This document shows positions 37,153 to 49,500 of a stretch of 64,000 nucleotides of DNA, piece after piece; the stretch's first letter is position 1, and each line of letters starts with the position of its first letter. Origin of the DNA: Daldinia sp. FL1419 (taxonomy: Eukaryota > Ascomycota > Sordariomycetes > Xylariales > Hypoxylaceae); contig MU623360.1 of NCBI GenBank assembly GCA_025201765.1, positions 124,001 through 188,000 of the forward strand. Reading direction: 5' to 3'. The translations under genes and the position numbers were made by a program. The notes under the pieces were generated by a model. It was not told the origin of the DNA. It did not search any database and worked only from the letters and a program-made list of their open reading frames with translations.

Positions 37153-38514
37153 TTACGAGTTGAAGTAGAAGTTCTCGTCGGGTATGCGGCCGCGCATGAA
37201 CTGCGGCTCTGTCCCTCGGACGTAGATATCCTCGTACAGGATTTGCGGCGTGGTGTCGGGAACGGGCATGGCCTCGGCGATAGCGACCTCATCGTTGACG
37301 TGCTTACGGGCCTCCTTGTCGATGGTCTTGAGCTCGTCCTCGGTGCAGACTTCCCAGTCGAGGATCTTCTGCTTGAGACCAGCGATGGGGTCGTTGGTTG
37401 ATCGCATGCGCTGGATCTCCTCACGGGTTCGGTACGTGGTACCGGGGTCAGACATGGAGTGACCACCGTATCGGTATGTGACGTATTCGAGGACCAGAGG
37501 ACCGTTCTCGGCGACGGTCCATTCCTTGCCGTACTTGACTGCGGCCTTGACTGCAAGGACGTCCATGCCGTTTACCTTAAGACCGGGGATGTACTGACCA
37601 CGCTTGTAGTAGTCGGTAAGAGCGGAGGATCGAGCGGCAGCCGTACCCATACCGTACTTGTTGTCTAAACCATATTAGCTACGATTAATTACCATCATCA
37701 TCTAAGACATACTCTCGCAGCCGAATAGGGCAGGCAGGTTCCAGAGCTTAGCCATGTTGAAAGCCTCGAAAACCTGGCCCTGGTTGCTGGCACCGTCACC
37801 GTACAAGACGACAGCGGCCTTCTTGCTGCCAGTGTACTTGTGCGCAAAAGCTAAACCGGCACCAACGGGAACCTGAGCACCGACGATACCGTTACCGCCG
37901 TAGAAACCCTTGGTGAACATGTGCATAGAACCACCCTTTCCGTAGGCGATACCCTCACGTCGGCCCAGTAGTTCACCAATAATGGACCTAACGGTACCTC
38001 CGCGCATCAGGGCGAAACCGTGGCATCGATAAGCGGTAATGATATCGTCCGCCTTGGTCAATGCGTGTTCGATGCCAACGGCGACAGCCTCTTGACCAGT
38101 GGAAAGATGGCAGAAACCTCGGATCTTCTTCTCCTTGTACAATCGGTCGGCAGCCATCTCCATCTGTCTATCAGGGTATTAGTCAAGTACGGCTGAGCCG
38201 GAAACGACGAGCTGATTCGCCAATTGCGAGTCTTACCGGACAACGACCATGTCCTTATACATCTGCTTGAGCTCCTTCTTGGTGACATCGAGAGTATACG
38301 GGGGAGGGTCGAGCTCGTATGTCTCAAAACTCTCGTCACTTAAAGTGACTTGGAAGTGCTTATCGTCGGCATCGGGAACGGCATTCTTGTCAGCATGAGA
38401 AGAAGCAGCGTTGGTAGTAACCGAACGAAAAGGTGCGATAGCGACGGGTCTGGCAGCTCGGACACGCGCTAAAGGCGCTGCGGCTCTCGGAACTCGCAGA
38501 GAGCGCGAGAACAT
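37153..38514 (-). CDS. PDA1: Pyruvate dehydrogenase E1 component, alpha subunit
   Basis: Thiamine-diphosphate-dependent subunit of the mitochondrial pyruvate dehydrogenase complex, which decarboxylates pyruvate to feed acetyl-CoA to the TCA cycle. Three exons on the minus strand: 38514-38237, 38167-37713 and 37664-37153, giving 414 residues. Introns of 69 and 48 nt keep frame. The N-terminus MFSRSLRVPRAAAPLARVRAA is a typical Arg/Ala mitochondrial presequence. The core has CHLSTGQEAVAVG, ITAYRCHGFALMRGG, and the ThDP/Mg motif from GDGASNQGQ to CENN (the last Asn pair is formed across intron 2). The regulatory loop YRYGGHSMSDPG carries the serine phosphorylated by PDH kinase in other species. 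The C-terminus PQFMRGRIPDENFYF is usual. Upstream in-frame codons to 38604 lack an ATG and would spoil the presequence. Confidence 0.96.
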
Positions 38515-39986
38515 TTTTGTGGCCGTTGGTCTTGACGGAAGGAGATGGGAAACCTTTGCAAGTTTTGATCTTTTCTTGTTGGCTGTTTTACTTGAAAGAC
38601 ACACACAAAAAAAAAAAAAAAGTTTGGAGATCGAGAATTGGAATAGGTAATTGAAGTTTGGGAATTTTTGGAATGGAGAGCTCCGGACGGAAAGTCACTC
38701 AAAAATTCAACGTTGGGATTTTCCGCCCGACTTTTTCCTTGGGGCAGTCCCGGCGGGTTGAAGCTGACTTAGACTACTGTGCCTCAAGCCGTACTAGTCC
38801 GTGATTAGTACTAATTCCTCCGTAGCGGACCCTAAGATAAGCTTGTTGAGAGCTAATCTAAACTAAAAGTGGAAAGACCCTGGAAATGCTTGGCATCCTC
38901 TATCAATTTACCATCCTCAATAACCTACCTGATCAAAAAAAGAAAAAAAGGGAAAAAAAAAAAAAAAAAGTGAAGTCGGGAGTCGAGCATATATAACATT
39001 AATTGGCATTTCTTAACACATCTTATAAAGTAGGTACACAGTAATTAATATATTAAGAAGCGATTTTGCCATTTCATGTAGGATAAATTATTAAATACAT
39101 AACAAAAGTTTATGCTTAAATTGTAGTTATAACTACCACCTATGGCATTGCATTTCTTATCGTACTTTACAGGTAATAAATAGATCCATTTAACAGGTAC
39201 GTGTCTACCTGAGTACCTCAGTCCTACGCGAATAGTAAATCTATCTCTACCCCTTTATGTGCGAATTGGCAAATTACAACGTCTCAACCAGCCAACCTCG
39301 TTAAAGAAAATAGTAAATAGGCAATACAAGTTATTTGAGAAACAGCAGTGGCTTGAATAGGAACCTTAGGTAGGTATTCGGTCACATAGTTATTCTCCAA
39401 TGAATAAGCAAATTAAGTATGACGCCAAAAGATATACTGGCATCAAAATATAATGGATCAAAAAAAAAAAAAAGCTAAGTGGTAAATCGGTAGCAAATCT
39501 AACCACCCTCCCTTAAATGTACCAATCGTTAATCCCGTAATGTCGTCCAAAAAATTTCGAGCCCAAGGTGGATCTAGGGTATTTCATAAGGTAAAGATAA
39601 TTCAGGTGATTCGGGTGATCCCATCAACGATTCCAAGACGCTGTCCAAAAACTTAGGTAGGTAGTCATCCGAATACAAGAAGTAAAACAAATCATCGCTT
39701 CCCTTCCTTCTACCCAAATCCCATTTCCATATCAGCACAATCGTTGTTCGCCGTTGTAAGCATGTGTGGTTTCTTTGTCCATGTCTATCTCTGGCATGCC
39801 GTACATGCCCCTTCGTTATTTTCCGTACAAGCCGCTATGTCCGAGCCGTAGGGTAGTAGTAGTAATACGCTGATAGACAAATTTACCACCCTTATTTTTC
39901 TTCGTAAATTGTAAGATGTCATCGTTGAGTAGGATACGTCATCCTACCGTTTAAATCCGCCAAAAAAGTGATCCCCTAAGAAAATG
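38515..39986. other. Intergenic: PDA1 promoter and velC 3' flank
   Basis: Immediately upstream of PDA1 is a run of 15 A (38607-38621) after an ACAC stretch. A second run of 17 A lies at 38953-38969. The rest is AT-rich with TACCTGAGTACCT-type motifs near 39205-39225. No gene is seen. Confidence 0.55.
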
Positions 39987-41357
39987 TCATGATTTCCTAG
40001 TCCGCTTCACTCGTCGTTGTGCTGAGCTCCCTCCGTCATCTTCATCTTCCTCCTCTTCCTCGCTGTCATCACGCGCATGGTTCCTCTCGTTTCCCTTCTT
40101 AATAGAGATGAGACATCCTTGCTCCTTCAACCTCTTCGTTAACGCCGTACTTGCACGCATCCCTGGGAAATCCTTGGCATTATAAACTGTGAATACGTCA
40201 CTCATGGCGATAGCACATACCGGGGTTCTTGACCCAGGTACAGAATTCGGATCGAGAACCACCAAACTAAATCTCAGCCGGAAGGTGCCGGGGGTCCGGC
40301 AGGATAAGTCAGGAAAGCAGAAAAAACATCCCTCTTTATCATTTTCATCAAAGCCGACGAACGGTGATGACACTATCGTTCCCATCAATCTCCGCTGCTG
40401 TCGATAGTCGTCTGGCATCCCCGAGCAGTCTTGATCACCTGTCTCATTCCATATCGTACAGTGCATGACCGAGAATCGAAACTTGAGTTGGGCACGAATT
40501 TCCTCTTGCGAAGCCTTGGTGGTGTCTTCTTCAAATACAACCTGGACTATTGGAGGCGGGTCAATAACCCTACGATCCCTCTCGCCGAAACCACAAGACC
40601 TAGCAGCAACCGGTTGCTGGCGGACCCTTAGTGTATACGTAGAAGGGGCTGCCGCGGGGGCTCTTCTACGCTCTGGAGCCTTGGAAGAGCCTGATTCTCC
40701 AGTCCTCGGCTCGTCACTTAGCAGTTCTGATATCCTCATTCGTTCTGGGGCGCGGGATTCAGGCTGAGACTGCCACGCCTGTCGTGGAGGCTCTACTGTT
40801 CGCGGAGAATGCTGAAGACGATGGTCTTGTTGCGGGTATTCCGAGGTAGGCCTAGCTATGTGAGTTTCGGTGTAGTGACGCTGGCGAGGTGACCCTCCTG
40901 CCGATCGGGGCTGCAAAGATAATCTGTGTGCCTGTGCCTGTAAGGGGCTTGGCTCGCTGCCTGGCTGCCGCAGTTGAACATGTTCCGACATGTCCCCGGA
41001 TCGCCCGCTTATACTCGGCGAGTGTGCGGGTCGGACGCGGACGGTTGCTTCTACTGGCGGCCTGGTGTAAGGGCTCGGTGCCATCGTGTGTAACTCAGAG
41101 CCTAGCATTGGCGGCTGCGGTCTATGATGGACAGGTGGAGAAGCTGCGTAATGTTCCACATACTGAGTATGTCCATAGGCTGCTGGTTGCTGTCTATTCA
41201 AAAGCTGTTGATTTACATGCGGTTCGGTCACTAGGCTAGGTAGCGGAGGTAAACGTAGCTCATGGCTGCGTTGCTCTGGAGGATAATAAGAGCCATGTCG
41301 AGGAGCATAAGGGTCCTGGGCCCACGAGTCGGGTGGCCTGGCCATAGTGTCCACCAT
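39987..41357 (-). CDS. velC: Velvet-domain developmental regulator, VelC type
   Basis: Fungal velvet proteins are nuclear DNA-binding regulators of sporulation and secondary metabolism. This single-exon frame from the ATG at 41357 gives 456 residues. The first 240 are disordered and rich in Pro, Gln, Arg and His. The velvet domain is at about 241-421: YTLRVRQQPVAARSCGFG, DPPPIVQVVFEE, LKFRFSVMHCTIW, GCFFCFPDLSCRTPGTFRLRF, SDVFTVYNAKDFPGMRAST and LTKRLKEQGCLISIKKG. The C-terminal tail has an acidic run (EEEEEDEDD) and a basic end (QRRVKRTRKS) that could serve nuclear import. A velvet domain at the C-terminal end after a long N-terminus fits VelC better than VosA or VelB, which is how the subtype was chosen. 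A frame extending upstream to 41495 has no ATG. The very long upstream intergenic region may hold distant control elements. Confidence 0.88.
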   Translation of the reverse strand: MVDTMARPPDSWAQDPYAPRHGSYYPPEQRSHELRLPPLPSLVTEPHVNQQLLNRQQPAAYGHTQYVEHYAASPPVHHRPQPPMLGSELHTMAPSPYTRPPVEATVRVRPAHSPSISGRSGDMSEHVQLRQPGSEPSPLQAQAHRLSLQPRSAGGSPRQRHYTETHIARPTSEYPQQDHRLQHSPRTVEPPRQAWQSQPESRAPERMRISELLSDEPRTGESGSSKAPERRRAPAAAPSTYTLRVRQQPVAARSCGFGERDRRVIDPPPIVQVVFEEDTTKASQEEIRAQLKFRFSVMHCTIWNETGDQDCSGMPDDYRQQRRLMGTIVSSPFVGFDENDKEGCFFCFPDLSCRTPGTFRLRFSLVVLDPNSVPGSRTPVCAIAMSDVFTVYNAKDFPGMRASTALTKRLKEQGCLISIKKGNERNHARDDSEEEEEDEDDGGSSAQRRVKRTRKS

Positions 41358-44300
41358 GGTATTACAGCAGAAATCGCCGTACGATGGAACCTCGACGGCA
41401 ACGAATGATTTAAAGCGGAAGCTGACGAATGTAAATAGCTCACAAATAGGGGCCGCGGTGGGACTATATAGAATGAATCTAGAAGGATAAATCACACGAG
41501 TGGTTAGTCATATGGTATCGGTGATACTGATTCTGTTGAAAGCAGGCCCCAAAGCCTGGGACGGCGATGGCACGCTGGAACAAATCCGAGGAGGGGCCAA
41601 TACAACAATCGTTGAGATATGTGGCAGTGACTGAAGCCGTAAAGGCTGGACGTAGTGCGCTCCGATTCCACCCGCAGACTGAAAGTTGAAAGTATATACT
41701 GGAAAATTCTGTGGTAGGAAACGGTTATTTACATGTCTGTGGTCGACGAGCAGCACACTGAGAGGTCGATATGGTAGAGCTAGCCGGGAATATCCCTGCA
41801 AAGGAGAGATGCTAGAGACGCAGTGCAACTATAGTAGTATACCCTTTCGACTTTATGCTGAAGGTGATTGTCGGCGTCGTTCTGGTAACTTGGCGAACAC
41901 GGAAAATGAAAAACGTGTCTGGCGTATAGGATAGGGCAACAGACGTAAGCGGCGATTTATGAGCTACTTTCTTGCTGCGAATCTGACGCTTGAGTAAGGT
42001 TCTAGACTTGAGACGGGAAGGAATGGTAGCTCGTAGGGGTTCTGCTGTTAAGCATAAAGGGACCCTTAACCGTATATTAGAGCCGGCGAAGACGGTCTTG
42101 TCGAGGCACCCCCTTTAAAGAACCGCGACAGCATAACAAGTAGGGGCTCTTGGTTAAAAAAAGGTACTCTACTCCAAAGTTCTCCAGGGCTCGGTACACA
42201 TACAAGAACAACCAAATTCAATCTAGGCCAGTTGGCACAACAGTTGTAGATAGCACGGAGAGTACTTGACAGGACTCGGCTGGAGAGATGATAAATGAGA
42301 AAATGGTCGGCATACGGTAGAACATAGAAGAGAAAGAGAGGGACGTTGCACAGAACAAGGGCCAGGCAATGACTAGTCCTAAACAGTAAGGTTGGCAGCG
42401 GCAATGTTGCAGGAGTGGAACTGGAAGCGAGTTCCGGTTGAGGCGTGAAAACCGAGTATTTGGGCCCTCTGGTCCCCCTCTCTCAGCCCGCTGTCCTGGC
42501 CCCTGGGGCGTGGGAGAGACATACACACCCACCAAGAACAGATATTGCTGATGTGCTGCGATCTAGCGAGCTGGGGGCAATCTGATCCTTGCTGCCTCTA
42601 GAAGGGACCCTTGTAAGTTCCGGGGAGCAAAGCGGGACGAACCAACTCCAAACAATCCCGATTCAGCCACGGCATCTCCCACATTGTTCTCACTAACGTC
42701 AATAATATCCGTGCCGTCTTCTGTTCTGCTCCACCATAAATGGGCTTTTTTTTTTCATCATGGCGTGGGTGTTGCCGCCCGCTATCCTGACAAGCCCCGG
42801 CATCCACGCGCGACATTAATTACTCTTCCGCTATTCGCTGCTATATCCAAGTAATGCCAGTATAATTTAATGCGGCCTGTATGGTAGAAAATCTGCCGGA
42901 CTGAATATATACCATAAAGATTGACAATGAGGAGGATATATGAAAGAGGGGGGGGACGAGAAAGAGAGGCAAGACTAATTTGACTAATGCCTCTTTGCTT
43001 TTTGATGTCCGTCAGCCAGTTTTCCTCCGCAACTAACAAACACCTATCGCCTAATCCGGGTGGTTTCGATGCGAAGACCAGTGATAATACGCCAAGTTCT
43101 ATTTGGCGTAGGATCCCAGCCCAAGCATAGAATTTGCGCAGCGTTACAGATTTCAAAGGAGTTGCGAATTATCGAGGACAGAGCAGGGACTATTTGTCGG
43201 GATCCTTAGGAGCTGCGAGTCTGTTGGTCTACCCGTCTCAGGCCCTTTGCCACCTATGGGCTAAAACTAGATACTATGAAGGAAGACTCAACCCTACATA
43301 CTGCCTTTTTTGTCTTCTTACGATAATTAATGGTGTTGTGATTATTTTTTTCCTCTTTCCGCCGATAGAGTTTTCCGCGGACATGGATAGTTTCATAGAG
43401 CATCAGTGCAATCGTGTATCCAGGGGAATAGACGAACCACAGCTGTGGACACGGACGCACCCCGTGGCACTTATTCGGGCCAATTCGCCATTCGAGCAAT
43501 GTGAGCCCGGAACTTGGCCACAAAACCGTTAATGTTCCATTCGCATTCACTCTTTGGTACTGAGGGCGTCAGCAGTTGCATCACCAACCGTTGTAACATT
43601 TCAGTGGAGTCGAGCTTTTTTTTTTTTTGCACAGCATGAGGCGTTTATTAAGCTGGATAGGCAATCGGGCAAGCGTTGTGCGGGCCGTCTGTCCTCTATC
43701 GCCTTTCGCTGATCGAAGAATAGACGATCCAACCGAGCCGTGTTATGTATTGTATCTCAACCGGCCTGGAAAGAGTCGTGGGCACCGTAACATTGCTACC
43801 AAGTGTGTAAGCACGACACAATGCTAGATTCTGGAATGCCTACCGCCGCCTACCGCCACGGTTGAACGCATGCTGCAGATGCCGGCCCTGCCCGGCGTCT
43901 TTCTTGTCTTGTCTTGTCTTGTCTACATACACTGCATGCACCACATTGGAGGAGAATTAGCTGCCTTAACTGCCTTGTTGGCCTGCCTAATAATAGGGTG
44001 CTTTCGCCAGCTACTATATTGTGCATGCCCTGTACACATATATGCCTGTACGCTTGTACGTCCGCACGCACGCAGCGGACGCACTAGATGCAACGCATAC
44101 AGCGGGCACAACAGCGAGGATACCTCCTGATCCAAAGCATACAAGGCATCCTAAGCATGCAATACGATGTTATACTAGGTTGGGTGCTTACGCTGTGCCG
44201 TTCCAGGGTATGTAAGGGCAACCCTTTCTCGCTTGGTTCCGGTTTTAGGGCGACGCTGAACCTCACCAGATCACAGGATTTGTGTCGCCGCAAGATTCTA

Positions 44301-44542
44301 TCCTTATCGACATTGGTCCATGGGAGTGATGCGTTTCCTTCAGGAGCCTGTTCGAGACATTTGAGTGCAAGGGGACGAGCCTTGTTTTTGTGCCAAGAAA
44401 GGTGAAGTGGAGGGTAACTGGCGGGTAGCTTTGGGTACTCTTGGCTTAGATGCTGGGCTTGGGTAGGCTTGGGTAGGCTGGGTAGGATAGATTGGTGGTT
44501 GTATTGGAGGAGGTATTTTATGTAAGTATGTAAAAATTTTTA

Positions 44543-44565
44543 TTTTTTTTGGGGGGGGGGGGGGG
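44543..44565. repeat. T8-G15 homopolymer junction
   Basis: Eight T followed by fifteen consecutive G. Such a G run can form a quadruplex between strands and is prone to slippage or assembly error. Confidence 0.85.
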
Positions 44566-45592
44566 TTCCTACGTCCAGGTATAGATGTATGAGAGAGTAG
44601 AGTGGAAGTGGCATATGAGAAAAATGGTAGGTTAGGTTAATAGGTACCTAGGTACCTACCTAATCTACATACCTCCCAAGTAGCTATGCTTTAGTAGACA
44701 GACAGGCGGGTAGGTAAGTCCAGGTTCTCAACCTACCTGTATGAGCGTACATACAAGGTATTGAATCAGTACATCATTGATATATGTAAGTAATATATAT
44801 CACATGAATACACGTATATATGCACCTAGGTAGGTAGGTATCTTACCTGTAAGAAAGCTAAAAAAGAACGTATAAAAAATGCAGCCCGGTGGATAACCAG
44901 CCATGTTACCCTGAAATCCGGGTTTTACTCTTATTAGTTTTTGTAGTGTTTCCGTGTATTTCAGCACCCCAGACAGTACAAGACTGAGGGACTTTTACTA
45001 AGCTGAACCCATGCACGCGTTAGGTAGGTATGAATCCGTAAAAATGTTCGTACTACACAAAATCACGAAAGAGTCATCGAAACAAGTATAATATCTACTT
45101 TGTGGTTACCTACTTCCCATTTACTTACATGAAAATTATGAGGTAAGTACCTAAGATTATAAGATTAGGTACTTGCCTGATAGAGGTACCCTACATGTAG
45201 GTAGCAGTTCACCCACCAAAAGGGGGAAGGAACGAGAAAAAAACCCCCCTCGCTGGTGCACTTTAATGCTACATCCAATGAGACATTCGATGATACCTCA
45301 CTGCCTTTGGTTTTTTTTTTTTTTTTTTTCGCTAACCCCCCTTTCTGGTTTTCGTGGGCTTTACAACATAACCAGATATACCTAGGTTAAGTACCTACTT
45401 ACAATAGCAACATATTAAAGAGCTACGAGACCTGCGTCTAGGTTAGATCCGTATATTGTATTCGTGCGGGCTTATTTACCTGCTTTACAACTATTAGCTA
45501 ACCTAGATTTTTAGGGACCTTATTTTCTATTCCGGGTTTTGAGGAAAATATATGGGTACCTATCCATGTCCATCTCGTCCCATAAAGCCGAT

Positions 45593-45629
45593 AAAAAAAA
45601 AATCAAAAAAAAAAATCAAAAAAAAAAAT
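45593..45629. repeat. (A10-11 TC)x3 repeat
   Basis: Three units of ten or eleven A followed by TC. A low-complexity tract; the lysine-rich reading frame across it is not credible as a gene. Confidence 0.85.
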
Positions 45630-46482
45630 CGCGCTACGGTATCATAATCCTTCCCCATCTACTAGCATGGAAGGGTTCGTCAGATTCGTCACTTAAGATA
45701 CCATGCAGGCTTTCTACCAGGGCCAGGAAAAGAAAAGAGACCAACATCCTAAGCCCTGGGATTAATATGCACGCTTCATCCTTTCCGCCCCTTATATGCA
45801 TTCAACCCAATCAAGAACTTTCCAACGACAAGAAGGGTCTAATGGCTCTGGCCTCTTATAAACCCATAAAAGCGTCGGCATCCGCTTCCCAATCGTAACC
45901 GCAAGGCGGCAGTTTTCTTAGTGGATGATATTAGATGAAAACAATGATAATTGGTACCGGGGATGAGCAAAACAACGGCCGTGTTTATAAGTGAGGCTAT
46001 CTCCTATTTTTATTCTACCACATGACGGTTGTCAACCCCTCAAGGAATCTTCTGGCGCCATGCATCATATATACAATACCGTCTAATGTCTATGGATGAC
46101 ACAAAGCCAACATATGCTCCGATGCAAGTCGCCGCTGCGTACCCATATTCGGCCGATTGCAGTTGAATCGAGTTCGCCAAGACACGGCGCCGCGCGCTCT
46201 AACCAACATATAAACACGTTAAAGGTGGGCAAGGAATCATTGCCGCAAGCCTTCTGGCCCACGCATAACGTTGCCTTTCCTATAAAGAGCCTGAATCATC
46301 TTCTAAGCTAAAGATTCACTGTCCAAGTTCTGGTCCGAACATTGGCAATATTCGGTTCTTACTATCGTAAAGAGAAAATCCAAGTTCCCGGAACCCACAT
46401 TCACTAAGTTCCCGGTCCTCTTATGCAGATGCTAATCTTACTGTGTCTCCTCTGCTGTTGCGACGTCCTTCTTTTTTTTTCC

Positions 46483-46509
46483 TTTTTTTTTTTTTTTTTT
46501 TTTTTTTTT
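46483..46509. repeat. T27 homopolymer
   Basis: Twenty-seven uninterrupted T, preceded by a second T9 run at 46472-46480 and CC. Confidence 0.9.
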
Positions 46510-49500
46510 CAACTTTGACAACTCTCTCGGTACATCAAGAGTTTTCTTCTCGTAGTTTCATCAGCCTCACTATTCGGAATGACTCACCTGTTTCAGAGGG
46601 TATTATTCCATCAGGAATAACTACACGATTTTATGCGCTCTGTTTATTCTAATATGTATCTGGCTAGGTCCTCGGGTCTAGGCATAAACCCTCCCCCCTC
46701 TTATAAAGGTTTCATTCCATATATGTCTTCCCGTTCTATAGGTACACCTATAGAAGTGTACTTATAGATGAAAAGACAAACCCACTAATCCCCAGTCGGG
46801 GTATTTCAGGAACATATATTGACGATGAATCAAACACATGATTGGTTACAAGATCATTTCTAGATCATTTATGGCGACTGAATTTCTCCCCCCCCTTCAC
46901 GGTCTGTTTCTCTTCTACCGTCGTCGACCCACAAAGTCGTTAGCCAAGACGCCCAAGTACCTGGACGAGATACTAAGCGAACAGAACCAACCAATTCCGG
47001 CTAAAACAGCATGATGGATCCCTGCCGCAGATCTGACAATTAATTACGATAGAGTTTAGGATTAACAGAGTGACCCCCCGCATACTCCTTCGTGTCAACC
47101 CAGCGAACCAACCCAAGGAACGAAGGCAACGTTCATTTGTGAAATTACAAAGTTCGACGGAAGCCTTCGATGCCACCCTCACGACGAGTTTGAGGTTCGT
47201 TCCAACTTTAGAAAAGCTTGGGTCCAATGAGCTTTGTTCTCGTCTTCAAACTCTTACATTCTTTCAATCTCATTTGCCGCAAATGGAGAATTTGCTTAGC
47301 CGCTTCCTGCATGCTTTAGGGATGACCGCCTTAGGGAACATCATATCATACCACTCCGAAGTAGCATGGTGACATGCTACCGACGTTAAGATCTATGCCC
47401 GTCATTAAGTCTTCGTCAATCACTCAGTTCGAATATAACTATCTATGCATTGTTCAAACGAGGCGACTAGGGTTAACTGTACAGTAGTGCAGGGCAACGT
47501 TGAGGTCCCTGAAGGGTCGGATCGAAGTGACGGATCACTTTTTAGCCGCTATCATACGATATGGGTCTTAAGAGCCGGCTTACGTGCTGCTTAGTAGCTA
47601 AGCTCCTATGGCGATCACTAGGGCATGGTATGGATGATACCGTGTTTTGACTTGCAGCTATACAAGCCTCCATACCGCTATCTTAACAGCCTCCATACCG
47701 ATAGTTCTCGTCCATCTCGGGCGAGAAGCTAGTACGGACGCGTATGCAAAGTTATTCTCGTCAATTCCCACAAGCAGATGGGTTACCTTTGGTTGCATTT
47801 GCTTCATTTTTAGTTGAAATTGACCCGTAAATTGGGATTCACAAATCGGGTATTATCCAACACGCCTTATTCCCTATATAATACGAGATTTACCACCTAT
47901 TGCTCTGAATTAGTACGTAAATATGTAAGTAAGTACCTACTTGAGGTAATTGGTCAAACATGAGTTTCTCATTGTTACTAACTAATACAGGCAATATCTA
48001 GGTACCTAGGTTAGACAACGTCGTCCTTGATTTTTTTTTTTTAATAACGAAAAGAATAAATTTTATTGATAGAAAGTAAGTGGCCACTTTTTAACGTATA
48101 ACTACCTACCTACCTATCTACCTTAGGCACCTAGGTAGGCTAGGTAGGCATGTAAGAATATGTGGAAGGCAGCCGTAGTGAGGTATCACCAGTACCAGAG
48201 GTGTTGATTCGGAGTCATGAAAATTAGACTCAGAATCCTTACAATTTTTTAATAGGAACATACGCGTACTCAAGTCTTATCAAGAGACGAAGTAACTAAT
48301 AGAAGCACGGAACACCTATTCCCAATCAACATCATCAAATCTTAATGTGGAGGAAGAAATGCAATCCTTCTTGTGGTACCATGCAAGAAATATATTAATG
48401 GACCACCTATTAATCTTAGCCACCTTGGCTTCGACCGGGCTTTCAGTAGGTATTATCATTGAGACCGGGTAAAGTCGACGAATATACATGGTCTTCCTTT
48501 GCAACTGTGGGGGGAGACTAACCAAGTCAGCCTACATACATTAACTAGAGCCGATATAACATGACAATTATACCACCAAAGCTACTTCTCCTGAACAACG
48601 GATAGATCTTCGCTCCAGCACCATATCGGGTTGTTCTTCACAACAGGCAGACGTATGCGGTCATGTGCAGGTGAACAAGCGGTTCCCAAGACCGGGGATT
48701 GCTGATAGACCTATTATCTTCAGCACTCTTTCACTGTAAATATCCGATCACTTCCAGCCACTTTGCAAACTCCACTTTGCAAACTTATTGCTACATACTG
48801 AGACACTACCGGGCTATCGTGCATGCGAGAGGCCAGCCAGCGTACTTCCACCGACGAAGGTTGTTGACATATCACCTTTCAGTGCATGGCACAGTAGTAT
48901 TTGGCATTTCTCGCTAAGACTAGATGCCGGTCCACGCAGCCACACTTACAATCCTATAACCGCCACCAGACGTGCCCGGAGACGGTGTACCTTCTAATAA
49001 GACTCTACCGAGGACCAAGCTCCTGTCCAATTATCCATCCAAGACAACAAAATCCCGATGTTAATGCAAATAAGCTGAGCACCTGTAGGTCGCGACTGGG
49101 CGGGAAGAATTAGGAGGTTGAGAAAAATATTTTCGTTGCTTACGCTTCCCAACGCAATGAAAATGTGGTGCAGATATCGTGTTAGGACCTGGTTTGTTAC
49201 CTGCAAAGCAACAACTCATTAAACTCTGCTAACATGCGTTTTGACCTTTTGCGGAAGTCTTCGGGTCCTTCAAACTAAGGTTGCCATAACTCGTAGGCCT
49301 TTCTCAACTACAGCTCAGGGGAACAGTAGGGTTGGAATCATGAAACCAATATCTTCTTCTCAAGGGGTGCTTGTAAAGTATGTAGCAACAAGTACTGGTA
49401 AGCCAAGACTTTGATGGTGTCTGAGATCTCTTCTCCGGATATCGCGTGTAGCAACCACTCGGGGCGACGGCTCGAAACCGCGCTACCGGGCTGCTACGCC

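Larger units (their letters stand above)
41358..46470. other. Gene-poor region upstream of velC, left half
   Basis: Only short, mutually overlapping frames on both strands, none with recognisable motifs. The first 1-1.5 kb is presumably the velC promoter and leader. Features that can be seen are homopolymer runs (T at 43617-43630, T8 then G15 at 44543-44565, T19 at 45311-45329), an A-rich triplet repeat at 45593-45629, and TACCTAGGTACC clusters at 44640-44710 and 44820-44850. The pattern TCTTGTCTTGTCTTGTC occurs near 43906-43923. Confidence 0.5.

Noticed and set aside
42066..42535. Hydrophobic overlapping minus-strand frames upstream of velC
   Set aside because: Two competing frames over the same DNA and no consistent splice model; probably velC promoter or leader sequence.
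43134..43532. 132-codon plus-strand frame
   Set aside because: Starts at TTG, no motif, no splice context, and overlaps a similar minus-strand frame.
45539..45898. 119-codon Lys-rich plus-strand frame
   Set aside because: Most of its length crosses the (A10-11 TC) repeat and AT-rich DNA; not protein-like.
46140..46210. tRNA-like segment on the minus strand (GGTTAGAGCGCG resembling a D-arm)
   Set aside because: No pairing D-stem, no anticodon arm and no GGTTCRA B box downstream.
47070..47372. 100-codon plus-strand frame in the gene-poor region
   Set aside because: No family resemblance, signal peptide or neighbouring exon; an antisense frame of similar quality overlaps it.
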